This document shows, one piece after another, positions 35,970 to 44,988 of a stretch of 64,000 nucleotides of DNA. Under the pieces are notes generated by a model. It was not told the DNA's origin, did no database searches, and was given only the letters and a program-made list of their open reading frames with translations. The stretch covers positions 1 through 64,000 of the forward strand of contig NZ_BDCE01000046.1 of assembly GCF_001613345.1 (NCBI RefSeq), in the 5' to 3' direction. The translations under genes were made by a program, and so were the position numbers. This DNA comes from Nocardia uniformis NBRC 13702 (GTDB taxonomy: Bacteria; Actinomycetota; Actinomycetes; Mycobacteriales; Mycobacteriaceae). Positions within the stretch are counted from its first letter, which is position 1. Each line of letters starts with the position of its first letter.

Positions 35970-38120
35970 ATGAGGATACGACGGGTCATCGCCGGATTGG
36001 CCGCCATGACAGCACTCGTGGCCGCACTGTTGAGCACCGCCGGTCCGGCCCTCGCCCAGCCGACCACACCACCGGCAGCGGCGACAGGCTCACTGCCGGA
36101 AGGTTTTCCGGACGATCTGCGCCGATACGTGGACGGGACCGACGAATTCCGGGCCGCGCCGTGGTTTTCCGGGGCCTGCGCCGACCGCGGCGGCGATATC
36201 GGCGCGTACGTGAACGCGGTCATGCCGGTCGAGGACCGGCTCATGTACTGGACCGCAAGCGACGAGCAGAAAACCGTGATGCTGGGAGCCGGTCTGACAC
36301 CCGGTGAGGCCAGCATCGCACGCCGCATCGTGGCCGAGCGGTCTGAGCCGCCGAAAGAGATGCTGCCCAATGTATTTCCCGCCGGAGATTCTGACTATCG
36401 GCTTCCGGAGCCGACCTGCGCGGACGACGTGCAGCGGTGGACGGGCGGCTCGGCGTGGAATACGTGGGGGTTCGAATGGTCCCCGCGCCCGGACGCGCAA
36501 TCGATGGTCGAGATCGGCAAAGAACTCGGCGATCGCTCTGTTCCCGACCAGGCGTGGATCCAACCGTGTGCCGTGCATTTCAGCTACTGCTCGCACGCCT
36601 TCTTCGTCGATTGCGACAACTCCGACCCGGCTACCGGCGATCAGACCCGGTGCCTGGCGTGGAATCGCGCGGTCGGCAACCTGTTCGGCGGCACGGCGGT
36701 ATGGATCGATGCGAACACCAGCCTCAGCGACCGCATCCAGCAGTTCACCGACGGCGCTTTCGAAGCACAGTACGCGGGCGGCCAAGCCGTGGCCCGAGGG
36801 TTCGCGTGGGCGTGGGACAAAGGTGCCGCGGTGGCGCGGTTCGTCACCGATCCGCAGAGCGTGATCGACGACTGGGCCAACAGCTCCCGAGACAGCGCGG
36901 TCGAATTGTCCGCCCGCGTGCTCGACGGCCTGGCCAGCGTCGGCCGCTTCGACCCGAGCGCGGACTGGTTCCTGCGCTGGTACGCCTACAGCACCGGGAT
37001 CGGCATCATCGTCATGGGCGCGATGACACTGCTCGCCCTGTGGCGCGCCGCCGCGAAGGGCGAAACGATCAAGACCATCAGCGGCGACCTGTTCGGCTAC
37101 ATGCCCGCCGGCATAGTGCTGATGCTGTTCGCGCCGATGTTCGCGACCTTGCTGGTCACCGTCGCCAACAACGCGTCCGATTCCATCTCCCGCACGGTCG
37201 GTCCCGACATGGGCGAGTTGATCACCAACCTGCAACTGTTCACCGGAGAACTCACCGCCACCGATCTCGCGGGTGGCGTGCTCGTCGGTCTGATCCTGTT
37301 CCTGTTGTTGATCGCGGGAGCGTTGGCGGTGTTCTTCGGGCTGCTCATGCACCAGGTGGCGTTGCCGATGCTGGCCGTGGCGTCGGGGATCGGGTTCGGC
37401 ATGTGGGTGCACCCGCAGTGGCGCAAGAAGGCGCTACGCCCGGTGCTGGTGTTCATCGCGATCGTATTCTCCAAACCCCTGCTGTTCCTGCTGCTGGGCA
37501 CCGTGACCGGGCTGCTCAACTCCGCCATGACCGAAGGCGGTGACGGGAAACTCGGCGCGCTGGGGCAACTGTGCCTGGTCGTGGTCGCGTTCCTGGTGGT
37601 AGGACTCGCCCCCTGGTCGCTGCTGCGGTACGCGCCGCTGCTGCCCTCGCGCGCGGATTCGGCCGGATTCGGACAATCGAGCTCCTTGATGGCCGGAGCG
37701 ATCGGCGGCGCGGGGACCGCCATGTGGTGGACCGGCCGCGGCGGACCCGGCCGCAACGGAGCAACGGGCCGCCACGGAGGCAGCGAACGGCTCCCCGCCG
37801 GTGGTGGAGGCGATGGCGGGGGCGGCGGAGGAGGGTCGGGTTCGCACGGTACTCGAGACGGGGATGGTGGTTCGGCGGGATCGCCGACAGCCGCGCGGTT
37901 CGCCGATTCTCTCGGCTCCGACGCCGGAACACGGACCCACCGTGGTACGGGTGCGGCGCGCCGAGTGACTTCGGGGCTGGGCAGCGCCGCGCGGGGCATG
38001 GGTAAGGCGGCGATGGTAGCGACTCCGATTGCCGCGCAAGCGGCTTCGGGTGCGTTGAACAAGGCGCGCAGCACCGCCGAATCCGCCCCCGGTGACGCCG
38101 AATCCGGGAGCGGGGAATGA
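35970..38120 (+). CDS. VirB6/TrbL-like polytopic membrane protein
   Basis: 716 residues from the ATG at 35970; a GTG three codons earlier is possible. Signal peptide (VIAGLAAMTALVAALLSTAG), a Cys-containing extracytoplasmic domain of ~300 residues, then at least five or six membrane helices between ~340 and 560 (e.g. GIGIIVMGAMTLLALW, GVLVGLILFLLLIAGALAVFFGLL, KPLLFLLLGTVTGLL), and a Gly/Ser-rich cytoplasmic tail. This matches the VirB6/TrbL channel component of type IV secretion in actinobacteria. Its stop overlaps the next start (ATGA). Confidence 0.72.
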   Translation: MRIRRVIAGLAAMTALVAALLSTAGPALAQPTTPPAAATGSLPEGFPDDLRRYVDGTDEFRAAPWFSGACADRGGDIGAYVNAVMPVEDRLMYWTASDEQKTVMLGAGLTPGEASIARRIVAERSEPPKEMLPNVFPAGDSDYRLPEPTCADDVQRWTGGSAWNTWGFEWSPRPDAQSMVEIGKELGDRSVPDQAWIQPCAVHFSYCSHAFFVDCDNSDPATGDQTRCLAWNRAVGNLFGGTAVWIDANTSLSDRIQQFTDGAFEAQYAGGQAVARGFAWAWDKGAAVARFVTDPQSVIDDWANSSRDSAVELSARVLDGLASVGRFDPSADWFLRWYAYSTGIGIIVMGAMTLLALWRAAAKGETIKTISGDLFGYMPAGIVLMLFAPMFATLLVTVANNASDSISRTVGPDMGELITNLQLFTGELTATDLAGGVLVGLILFLLLIAGALAVFFGLLMHQVALPMLAVASGIGFGMWVHPQWRKKALRPVLVFIAIVFSKPLLFLLLGTVTGLLNSAMTEGGDGKLGALGQLCLVVVAFLVVGLAPWSLLRYAPLLPSRADSAGFGQSSSLMAGAIGGAGTAMWWTGRGGPGRNGATGRHGGSERLPAGGGGDGGGGGGGSGSHGTRDGDGGSAGSPTAARFADSLGSDAGTRTHRGTGAARRVTSGLGSAARGMGKAAMVATPIAAQAASGALNKARSTAESAPGDAESGSGE

Positions 38121-39691
38121 GCACCGCCATGCGCACCTGCATCCTGGGCGGGGAGATCGCGCGCCGCAGCTGGCTGGGCCTGTCACGACCGGTCCTGACC
38201 GCGTGGGCACTCAGTATCGGTGCGGCGCTGGCGATCTACCTACTCGGCGGCGGACAAGCCTGGACCATCGCCACCGCACTGGCGCTGCTGGCCGTGGTGT
38301 TCGCCACCACCATGGAATGGCGCGACAAACCGTCGCTGGCCGCGCGCCGCGCACACGACCTGCGCAACTGGAGCAGAACCCGCCGTGGGGAACACACTTA
38401 CCGCAACCCTGACGACCCGGCCCACGGTGACCCGGCACTGGATCCCGGATGGGCATTCCCGCCACCGTTGGGCAATACCGCGCCGCTGGCTGTAGCCGGT
38501 ACAGGTTTGGATGACATGTTCATCGTGCGGACCGCTAATCCCGGTGAGCGCCCGTACTATTCGGTGACCGTCGCGGTCGACGGCATCGCCGACGGGCTGC
38601 GCGGTGATGCCGCCTACGCGGCGATGTCGGCGGCGTTCGGGTCGTTCCTGGCGCAGATGGCGCGCACCAGCTCGCACGTACGTGGCCTGCAACTGCTGCA
38701 TCGCAGCGTCCCGCACGACATGACGCGGCACACCCGCTGGGCGCACACCCGCGTCAAACGCTTGCGTGATGCTCGCCTGCTGCCCGCGGTCGAGTCCTAT
38801 GGCACGCTCATCGACACTCTGGCCCCGCTCGCCGAAGAACATCGGACGTTCGTGGTGTTGCGGTTTCCGCAGACCGAGGCGTTCATGGCCGACACCGCAC
38901 GGCTGGCCCGCAGCAAGAACGCACCCATCGCCGGCGGTATCGCCCAAGTCGTGCGCGACGAAACCGAGCGCGCCACCAGGCTTTTGGCCATGGCTGGGAT
39001 GGGCCGGGTGGACGTGCTCGGGGAACGGCGGATGTGCGCGGTCATCCGCGCCCTGCTGGATCCGAGTTTCGCGATCGACCGCCATCGCAACGCCACCTGG
39101 AATACATGCTGGCCCAGCTACATCGGTGGCCGCGACTGTGTAGCCGTCGGCACCGACCCACGCTGGTGGACCCGGGTCGGGCACATCCGGCCCCGCGCGA
39201 TCGAACCCGTGGCACTGGGACCGCTGTGGCTGGCGCCGCTGCTCACCGGAGTCGACGCCGATCCCGGCGACGACGACATAGCCCCGACGCCCACGATCCG
39301 AACCCTGAGCGTCCGCATGGATTTCGTGCCCGCCCACCGCGCCCGCGCGGCCACCAAAGGCGACGTCACCGCCGACCAAGCCCGCAAAGCCAAAGAACGC
39401 GAGAAGGGCAAACTCGACGACGGCAGCACCGAAGTCCTCGCCGACGCCTCCGAACGCCGCCGCCAAGACCTCATGCCCGGCTCAGGCCACCACGGCGTCG
39501 TCTACACCGCTTCCATCGCCGTCACCGGCCGCGGGCCCGACGACCTCGATCGCGCGTGCCTGCGCGTCACCGAAGCTGCCGGAGAATCCGCGATCACCGA
39601 AATCGACTGGTGTTCCGGCGATCACGATGTCGCGATGTTCACCACCCTGCCCTTGGCGCGGGGACTGGCCGCGACCCCGCACACCCGATAA
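38117..39691 (+). CDS. SCO6880-type conjugation protein (membrane anchor plus VirB4 N-terminal-like domain)
   Basis: 524 residues. Two membrane helices near the N-terminus (~20-60), a PrgI-like arrangement, then a soluble domain resembling the N-terminal half of VirB4-type ATPases (FLAQMARTSSHVRGLQLLHR, GWAFPPP...). There is no Walker motif, as expected: the ATPase half is the next gene. The family is known from actinobacterial conjugative elements. Coupled by ATGA to the VirB6-like gene and followed after 17 bases by the ATPase. Confidence 0.7.
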   Translation: MSTAMRTCILGGEIARRSWLGLSRPVLTAWALSIGAALAIYLLGGGQAWTIATALALLAVVFATTMEWRDKPSLAARRAHDLRNWSRTRRGEHTYRNPDDPAHGDPALDPGWAFPPPLGNTAPLAVAGTGLDDMFIVRTANPGERPYYSVTVAVDGIADGLRGDAAYAAMSAAFGSFLAQMARTSSHVRGLQLLHRSVPHDMTRHTRWAHTRVKRLRDARLLPAVESYGTLIDTLAPLAEEHRTFVVLRFPQTEAFMADTARLARSKNAPIAGGIAQVVRDETERATRLLAMAGMGRVDVLGERRMCAVIRALLDPSFAIDRHRNATWNTCWPSYIGGRDCVAVGTDPRWWTRVGHIRPRAIEPVALGPLWLAPLLTGVDADPGDDDIAPTPTIRTLSVRMDFVPAHRARAATKGDVTADQARKAKEREKGKLDDGSTEVLADASERRRQDLMPGSGHHGVVYTASIAVTGRGPDDLDRACLRVTEAAGESAITEIDWCSGDHDVAMFTTLPLARGLAATPHTR

Positions 39692-39708
39692 GCGAGGAGG
39701 TGCTCGCC

Positions 39709-41235
39709 ATGCCGCTACGACGCCACAGACTCCGAACGCGACCATCCGTTGCCGACGACAACGCGACCGAACCCTGCGCGAGCACGACGCACCGAAACCG
39801 ATCACCGCGACGGTCGCGGTGGCTGGACCGTCACGGCTGGTACGAGCCACGCAGCGAAGGTGCGTGGAGCACCACCCGCCAAGCCGAAGCTTGGAACCTG
39901 GCCACCAGCCGCCGCCGCGTACGCCACGACGGCGTACTCGCCGGACTGAACACCATCTCCGGCGAACTCGAGATCGTCGACGCGTTCGCCGCCTACGGCA
40001 CCGAGACCTCCGGCATCAACGTGTGCGTCATCGGCGATATCGGGCGCGGCAAATCCTCCTGGATCAAAACCGTGTGCGTGCTACGCCAGCTCGTCGCCGG
40101 CCGCCAAGTCGTGGTGCTGGACAAGAAACCCCAAGCCGGCCGCGGAGAATACACACCCCTGGCCCAAGCCCTCGGCGCGGAAAGCATCCGGTTCCGCACC
40201 GGCGGCGCCGGTGCGCGACTGAATCTGTTGGACCCGGCGATCAGCGCGGGCGGTGAACGTCGTGGTGGCCTCGACGGTGTCGTCCCCGCCGGGCAGGAAG
40301 CCTTGGTGCTGGCCGTGCTGACCGACGCGATGGGCCGCGCGCTGGATGAACGGGAAAAGGCCGCAGTCGGTGCAGGTCTGGGGCTGGTCAACGCCGCCGC
40401 CCGCGCACAGGACAGGGACCCGGTGATCCGAGAACTGGCCATGCGGCTACTGGACCCACACGCCGAGGACGGACATGGATTCGGCGACCGCTGGAGCGAG
40501 CGGGCCCTGGAATGGGGCCTGGAACCCGGCCTGGCGCTGTTGCGGCTGGCCGACCGCGATCTGCGTGGCCTCGTCGATGCCCCGACCAGCCCGGCCGTGC
40601 GCGACGCGCTGGAGACCCATCCGCTGGTCCATATGGACCTGTCCGCGCTACCGACCGACGGACCGGCTTTGCGGGTGGTGATGACCACTGCCAACACCTG
40701 GTTAGCGAACAAGCTGGCGGCTCGCTCGGCAGTGCACGAACAAACGATCCTCGTGGTCGAGGAAGGCTGGCACGTCGCGGTCGGCTCCACCGGTGAGGTG
40801 TTCCGGTCGAACTCCAAACTCTCACGCGGCCTGGCCCTGTCGACGGTCAGCGCCTTCCACCACCCCGCCGACACACCCCTGGACTCTCCGGCGCGCGCGT
40901 TGATGGCCGAGGCGTCGATCGTGGTGATGTTCGGCCAAGCCCGCGCCGACGACGCCGCCGAAACCGTGCGAATGTACCGGCTGCCCGCCGGCACCGAGGA
41001 CACGCTGATGCGGCTGGGCCGCGGGCAAGCCCTGGTCAAGATCGGGTCCCGCGATCCGATCCTGGTCACCCACATCCGCACCCCGGCTGAAATCGCCCTC
41101 ACTGACACCGACGCCGCGATTACCGGCAACTCCCGTGGGTTCACTGCTACTGAAGGTTTTCCGGAGACCGGGACTCTGTCGATCGGCGACATCGCCCGGA
41201 CGCGAACCGAGCACGACGCTGGGGAGCAGCTGTGA
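39709..41235 (+). CDS. VirB4-like conjugation ATPase
   Basis: 508 residues, starting at the ATG with gaggagg just upstream. Walker A GDIGRGKSSW at ~109-118, Walker B ILVVEEGWHV at ~347-356 and downstream VVMFGQARADDAAE-type sequence as in VirB4/TraC C-terminal domains. It powers assembly of the secretion channel. The VirB4 N-terminal region is carried by the preceding gene, so VirB4 function is split across two polypeptides, as is usual in these elements. The stop overlaps the next start by 4 bases (GTGA). Confidence 0.8.
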   Translation: MPLRRHRLRTRPSVADDNATEPCASTTHRNRSPRRSRWLDRHGWYEPRSEGAWSTTRQAEAWNLATSRRRVRHDGVLAGLNTISGELEIVDAFAAYGTETSGINVCVIGDIGRGKSSWIKTVCVLRQLVAGRQVVVLDKKPQAGRGEYTPLAQALGAESIRFRTGGAGARLNLLDPAISAGGERRGGLDGVVPAGQEALVLAVLTDAMGRALDEREKAAVGAGLGLVNAAARAQDRDPVIRELAMRLLDPHAEDGHGFGDRWSERALEWGLEPGLALLRLADRDLRGLVDAPTSPAVRDALETHPLVHMDLSALPTDGPALRVVMTTANTWLANKLAARSAVHEQTILVVEEGWHVAVGSTGEVFRSNSKLSRGLALSTVSAFHHPADTPLDSPARALMAEASIVVMFGQARADDAAETVRMYRLPAGTEDTLMRLGRGQALVKIGSRDPILVTHIRTPAEIALTDTDAAITGNSRGFTATEGFPETGTLSIGDIARTRTEHDAGEQL

Positions 41236-41738
41236 ATCCGCGACAGCGCATCCCCGCACCCGGGCAGCGAGAACCACTCCTCCCCGCCGGGATGCTGCTC
41301 GCCAGCCACTGCGTCGCCGTCGTGGTGGTCGCTGTCTTCGGCGGCGGCGCCGTATCGGGAGTGATCAGCGGCCACGGTGCAAGAATCGTTGCCCCCGAAC
41401 ATATGTCGGCGACGCTAGTACTGCTGGCAATGAACCCTGCCGATCCGGCCGCAGCATGGCCGAATGACCCGAGACCGGGGCCGGCATGGCTGACATGGCT
41501 ATGCATCGTCGCGGTCGCCACCGTGTGGTGTGTGGGGATCTCCGCCGCGAGCGACTTCTACACACAGCATGTCCGCCACCGCCGCCGCAACGGACTCGCC
41601 AGCGCGACCGACCTACGCGTCGTCGGTCTTGATCACCGTGCCGCGGTGGACAAGGCCACCCGCGAATACCCGCAATTGGCGGCCAACACCTCGCCGCGAC
41701 ACCGGCATCGCTGGAGGCGGAGGCGGTGGATGAGATGA
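41232..41738 (+). CDS. Membrane-anchor polypeptide of a split coupling protein
   Basis: 168 residues from GTG. Two hydrophobic helices (ASHCVAVVVVAVFGGGAVSGVI and AWLTWLCIVAVATVWCVGI), then a short cytoplasmic stretch with RNGLASATDLRVV, the connector typical of TraG/VirD4 proteins just before their ATPase domain, and an Arg-rich end. The stop overlaps the next gene, which carries the ATPase, in another frame. So this is the N-terminal part of a VirD4-like protein encoded as its own polypeptide, either by natural split or by a frameshift. Confidence 0.6.
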   Translation: MNPRQRIPAPGQREPLLPAGMLLASHCVAVVVVAVFGGGAVSGVISGHGARIVAPEHMSATLVLLAMNPADPAAAWPNDPRPGPAWLTWLCIVAVATVWCVGISAASDFYTQHVRHRRRNGLASATDLRVVGLDHRAAVDKATREYPQLAANTSPRHRHRWRRRRWMR

Positions 41739-43111
41739 GAAGAATTGGGCGGCAACAGAAACCGAACACGCCGCTGGCAATCGACATCGGCGCGCTGGCC
41801 GATCAGCCGCGACGGCACGTGTGGCTGCAGCACTGCGACGGAGTAATCGTGCACGGCCCCACCGGCGCGGGCAAAACCTGGCGCGTGGCCTGGCAGCGCG
41901 TCATCGACGCACCCGGGTTCGTGCTGGCCACCACCACCAAAGCCGACCTGGTCGCGGCCACCCTCACCACACGTGCGGCCCGTGGTCGGATCGCGGTGTT
42001 CGATCCCGAACATCTCACCGGTTGGCCGAACGGCATTGCCTGGTCCATCCTGACCGGCTGCGCCGACCCGGACACCGCTATCCGTCGCGCCGACGCCCTG
42101 GCCCGCGCTATGCCCCTGGAGGGCACTCGCAACGGCGCCTACTTCGAGCAGAAGGCCGCGACCATGTTGCGCTGCTGCCTGCACGCGGCCGCGTTGCGCG
42201 GGCTCTCCATTCGTGAAGTGCGGGTGTGGGTTTCGGCGCGCACCAACCACACCGCAGTCGACATCCTCGCCGAGTCCATGCCCGACTGGGCCAGCGAACT
42301 CGACCAAATCCAGTCCTCGGCCAGCGAATCCAGCGACGACGTCCTCGCCGCCGCCGCGCGACTACTCGAGCCCCTGGCCTCCCCGACCCTGCTGGCCGCA
42401 GTGGACGTGCCTATCGACAAGTCCTTCGATGTCGCCGAATTCGTGCTGTCGGGGGCGAACACCCTGTATCTGGTATCCAAGGGCACCACGAGATCGATGG
42501 CACCTTTCGTGGCGGCGCTGGCGGCGGAAGTCCACTATGTCGCCGACCGGGCCTCCCAACGCGCACCTGGCAAACGGCTCGACCCGCCGGTGCGGCTGGT
42601 GCTCGATGAGATGAACAACGTTGCCCCGATTCCTGATCTGCCGCAGATCATGACCGACTCCGGCGGCAAAGGCATCAATGTGTGGGCCTTCGCCCACAAC
42701 CAGGACCAAAACGAACTGCGGTGGGGCACCGAAGGCGGCAAGGTGCTGTCGCAGTCCGCGCCCGCCATGCTCGTGCTGCCCGGACTCCGTGGCGTGGAGG
42801 AACTCTCGGCGCTGTCACGACTGATCGGGGAACGCCGCCGCTGGGAAGCCACCCTGCATCAAGGCTCCCGCAGTTACGCCCTGCACGACGACACCGTGCT
42901 GCGCACCGACGAAATCCGGGAACTGGCCACCGATCAGGCGGTGCTGATCTACCGCAACGCCCCCGCCATGGTGCTGCGACTGCCCAGCGTCTGGGAACAC
43001 CCGCCCTGGTGCGCCGCCGTGAACCGCTCCATCGAGGCGTTCGACGACGTCGTCGCCGGGCGTAAACCCCATCACGCCGCACGCGGCATTCGGGACGGAG
43101 GACGACGATGA
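41735..43111 (+). CDS. VirD4/TraG-like coupling protein ATPase domain
   Basis: 458 residues from the ATG of an ATGA overlap (41735-41738); a GTG at 41726 with ggagg upstream is an alternative. Walker A HGPTGAGKTW at ~40-49, Walker B RLVLDEMNNV at ~286-295, then an all-alpha-type intervening segment and a C-terminal NQDQNEL region as in TraG/VirD4 proteins. These ATPases bring the relaxase-DNA complex to the channel. There are no membrane helices in this polypeptide; they are in the preceding gene. Confidence 0.8.
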   Translation: MRRIGRQQKPNTPLAIDIGALADQPRRHVWLQHCDGVIVHGPTGAGKTWRVAWQRVIDAPGFVLATTTKADLVAATLTTRAARGRIAVFDPEHLTGWPNGIAWSILTGCADPDTAIRRADALARAMPLEGTRNGAYFEQKAATMLRCCLHAAALRGLSIREVRVWVSARTNHTAVDILAESMPDWASELDQIQSSASESSDDVLAAAARLLEPLASPTLLAAVDVPIDKSFDVAEFVLSGANTLYLVSKGTTRSMAPFVAALAAEVHYVADRASQRAPGKRLDPPVRLVLDEMNNVAPIPDLPQIMTDSGGKGINVWAFAHNQDQNELRWGTEGGKVLSQSAPAMLVLPGLRGVEELSALSRLIGERRRWEATLHQGSRSYALHDDTVLRTDEIRELATDQAVLIYRNAPAMVLRLPSVWEHPPWCAAVNRSIEAFDDVVAGRKPHHAARGIRDGGRR

Positions 43112-43593
43112 AGGATGAAGCGGCACACAATGATCAGGACGTGGCTCGCCCGACTGTGCGGCTGGAGCCCTGCCGGTACCGCTGGCGCGACCTCGACCAG
43201 CACGATGCGGCCTTGCTGTGGACGGAATTGATCGAATGGGCGCAATGGCTGCGGCGCCGCTATCAGCTGGGTTCCCGGGTCCCGGCGTGCTGGTACCGCC
43301 ACGAGCCGGTCGTCGAGGAACTCACCGCCCTGATGGCCGCCCACACCGCCGCCTACTGGTGCGACCCCGACACCGTCGATCTGCCTCGCGAGGACATGAC
43401 CGCCTGGCACACCCAATGGCTGTGGCCGACCATCGAACGCCTCACCCGCATCAGCGACTTCTCCGGCTGCCGCCCACACCACTGCCGCTACCACGCTCAC
43501 CCGCAGCCTGTGCACGCCGGTGTGCAGGACTACCTCGACGAACAACTCGCCAGCTGGCCCCCGCGCAGCGCGGCACCCGAGCCCGGGAGGTGA
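43108..43593 (+). CDS. DUF4913-like protein of the transfer operon
   Basis: 161 residues, ATGA-coupled to the coupling ATPase. A Trp-rich helical core (LLWTELIEWAQWLRRRYQLG, RVPACWYRHEPVVEELTALM) and a Cys/His-rich end (GCRPHHCRYHAHPQP), which looks metal-binding. This pattern is that of DUF4913 proteins common in actinobacterial plasmids and phages. The role is unknown. Confidence 0.6.
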   Translation: MKDEAAHNDQDVARPTVRLEPCRYRWRDLDQHDAALLWTELIEWAQWLRRRYQLGSRVPACWYRHEPVVEELTALMAAHTAAYWCDPDTVDLPREDMTAWHTQWLWPTIERLTRISDFSGCRPHHCRYHAHPQPVHAGVQDYLDEQLASWPPRSAAPEPGR

Positions 43594-43599
43594 AGCGGT

Positions 43600-44988
43600 A
43601 TGTATGCGATCGACGATCAGGTCATCGACCGAGCTCGCATCGGCGACGACTATCTGCAGCCGCTGCTGGCCGCTGTGCACCGCAACCGGTCGCAGCGGCC
43701 CCGATGTTTGTGCAGCGCAAGCGAAACCGGTGGCGTCGACATGTACGTGGCACGCGTCGGCGGACGCTACGTGCTCAAAAGGATGCCTGGCACCGGACCC
43801 CACCACGCGCCGGGCTGCTCGTCGTATGCCCCACCGGCCGAACTGACCGGATTGGCACCGCTGATCGGCACCGCGATCCGTGAACAACCCAATACGGGCC
43901 TGACCCGACTCACCCTGGGTTTCCCGCTCACCCACCGCCCGGCACGGGCAGCCGCCACGACGAGCGATCCCTGTGCTGAAACCGAGGCGGACGAGCACAT
44001 CGACGAAGCAAAGCTGACGTTGCGTGCGGTGCTTCACCTTCTGTGGGACGACGCAGGCTTTGTTCGCTGGGTGCCCGCCATGGCGGGCCGCCGGAACTGG
44101 GCCGCGATACGCCGCCACACCTACCTCGCCGCACACGCGAAGACGACGAAATCCAGAGAACTCTCCGAACTGCTCTGGCTGCCAGAACCATTCACCGTCG
44201 CCGACAAGAACGAGATCGCCGCGCGCCGCAGCGCGGTCTTCGCGCCTTTCACCGGCACGACCACCACGCGCCGGCTCATGCTCGGGCTCGGTGAGGTCAA
44301 AGACCTCACGCCAGCTCGATTCGGACGACACAAGCTGATTATCAAGCACGCCCCGGACTGCCCGTTCATCGTCGAAGCCGACACCGCCGCCGCTCTGCGG
44401 CGCACCCACGCCACCGAACTCGCACTGCGGCAGGCTATTCCGGATTCCAAACTGATCGCGCTGCTCACCTTCGGCGTCACCGCGGCGGGAGTCGCCGTGG
44501 CCGACCGCATCGCGGTGATGAATGTGAGCGCCGACTGGATCCCGTTCGAATCGGTCTTCGAGCACACGCTGCTCGCCAGCCTGATCTCCCACCGGCGCAG
44601 ATTCACCAAAACGTTGCGCTACAACCAGTCGGCGGCCACACCGCTGGCCTCGCTGATCCTCACCGACACCGACCCACCCACCGCCTGCTACCTCACCAGC
44701 GCGACAACCCACGGACCGCCACCCCAGCCCAATCCGGATCTCCCGCTAGCGCAATGGATCTGGAACACCTCGGTCGACGCCATGCCCCCCATCCCGCCGC
44801 CGATCAGCCGCCCCGTGAACCACACCCGACCACACCGCACCCCGCTCACGCACCCCACCGCCGAGGAGGCACACCACTCGACCGACACAAAGGAGGCCCC
44901 ACCATGGCCGAAACCCGACACAATGCCGACGACGGGCACTACGACGAAGACACCCTGCGCACCGACTTCCGCCACTACCACCGAATGA
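43600..44988 (+). CDS. DUF1173-like protein of the transfer operon
   Basis: 462 residues. Near the N-terminus it has paired cysteines in RCLCS and the phrase YVLKRMPGTGPHHAPGC, a hallmark of DUF1173 proteins found with conjugation genes. The middle holds helices with RKNW-like and HTYLAAHAKTTKS sequence; the C-terminal 90 residues are Pro/Thr-rich. The 3' end overlaps the next gene by 85 bases in another frame, and that gene has its own strong ribosome site inside this coding region. Function is not known. Confidence 0.6.
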   Translation: MYAIDDQVIDRARIGDDYLQPLLAAVHRNRSQRPRCLCSASETGGVDMYVARVGGRYVLKRMPGTGPHHAPGCSSYAPPAELTGLAPLIGTAIREQPNTGLTRLTLGFPLTHRPARAAATTSDPCAETEADEHIDEAKLTLRAVLHLLWDDAGFVRWVPAMAGRRNWAAIRRHTYLAAHAKTTKSRELSELLWLPEPFTVADKNEIAARRSAVFAPFTGTTTTRRLMLGLGEVKDLTPARFGRHKLIIKHAPDCPFIVEADTAAALRRTHATELALRQAIPDSKLIALLTFGVTAAGVAVADRIAVMNVSADWIPFESVFEHTLLASLISHRRRFTKTLRYNQSAATPLASLILTDTDPPTACYLTSATTHGPPPQPNPDLPLAQWIWNTSVDAMPPIPPPISRPVNHTRPHRTPLTHPTAEEAHHSTDTKEAPPWPKPDTMPTTGTTTKTPCAPTSATTTE

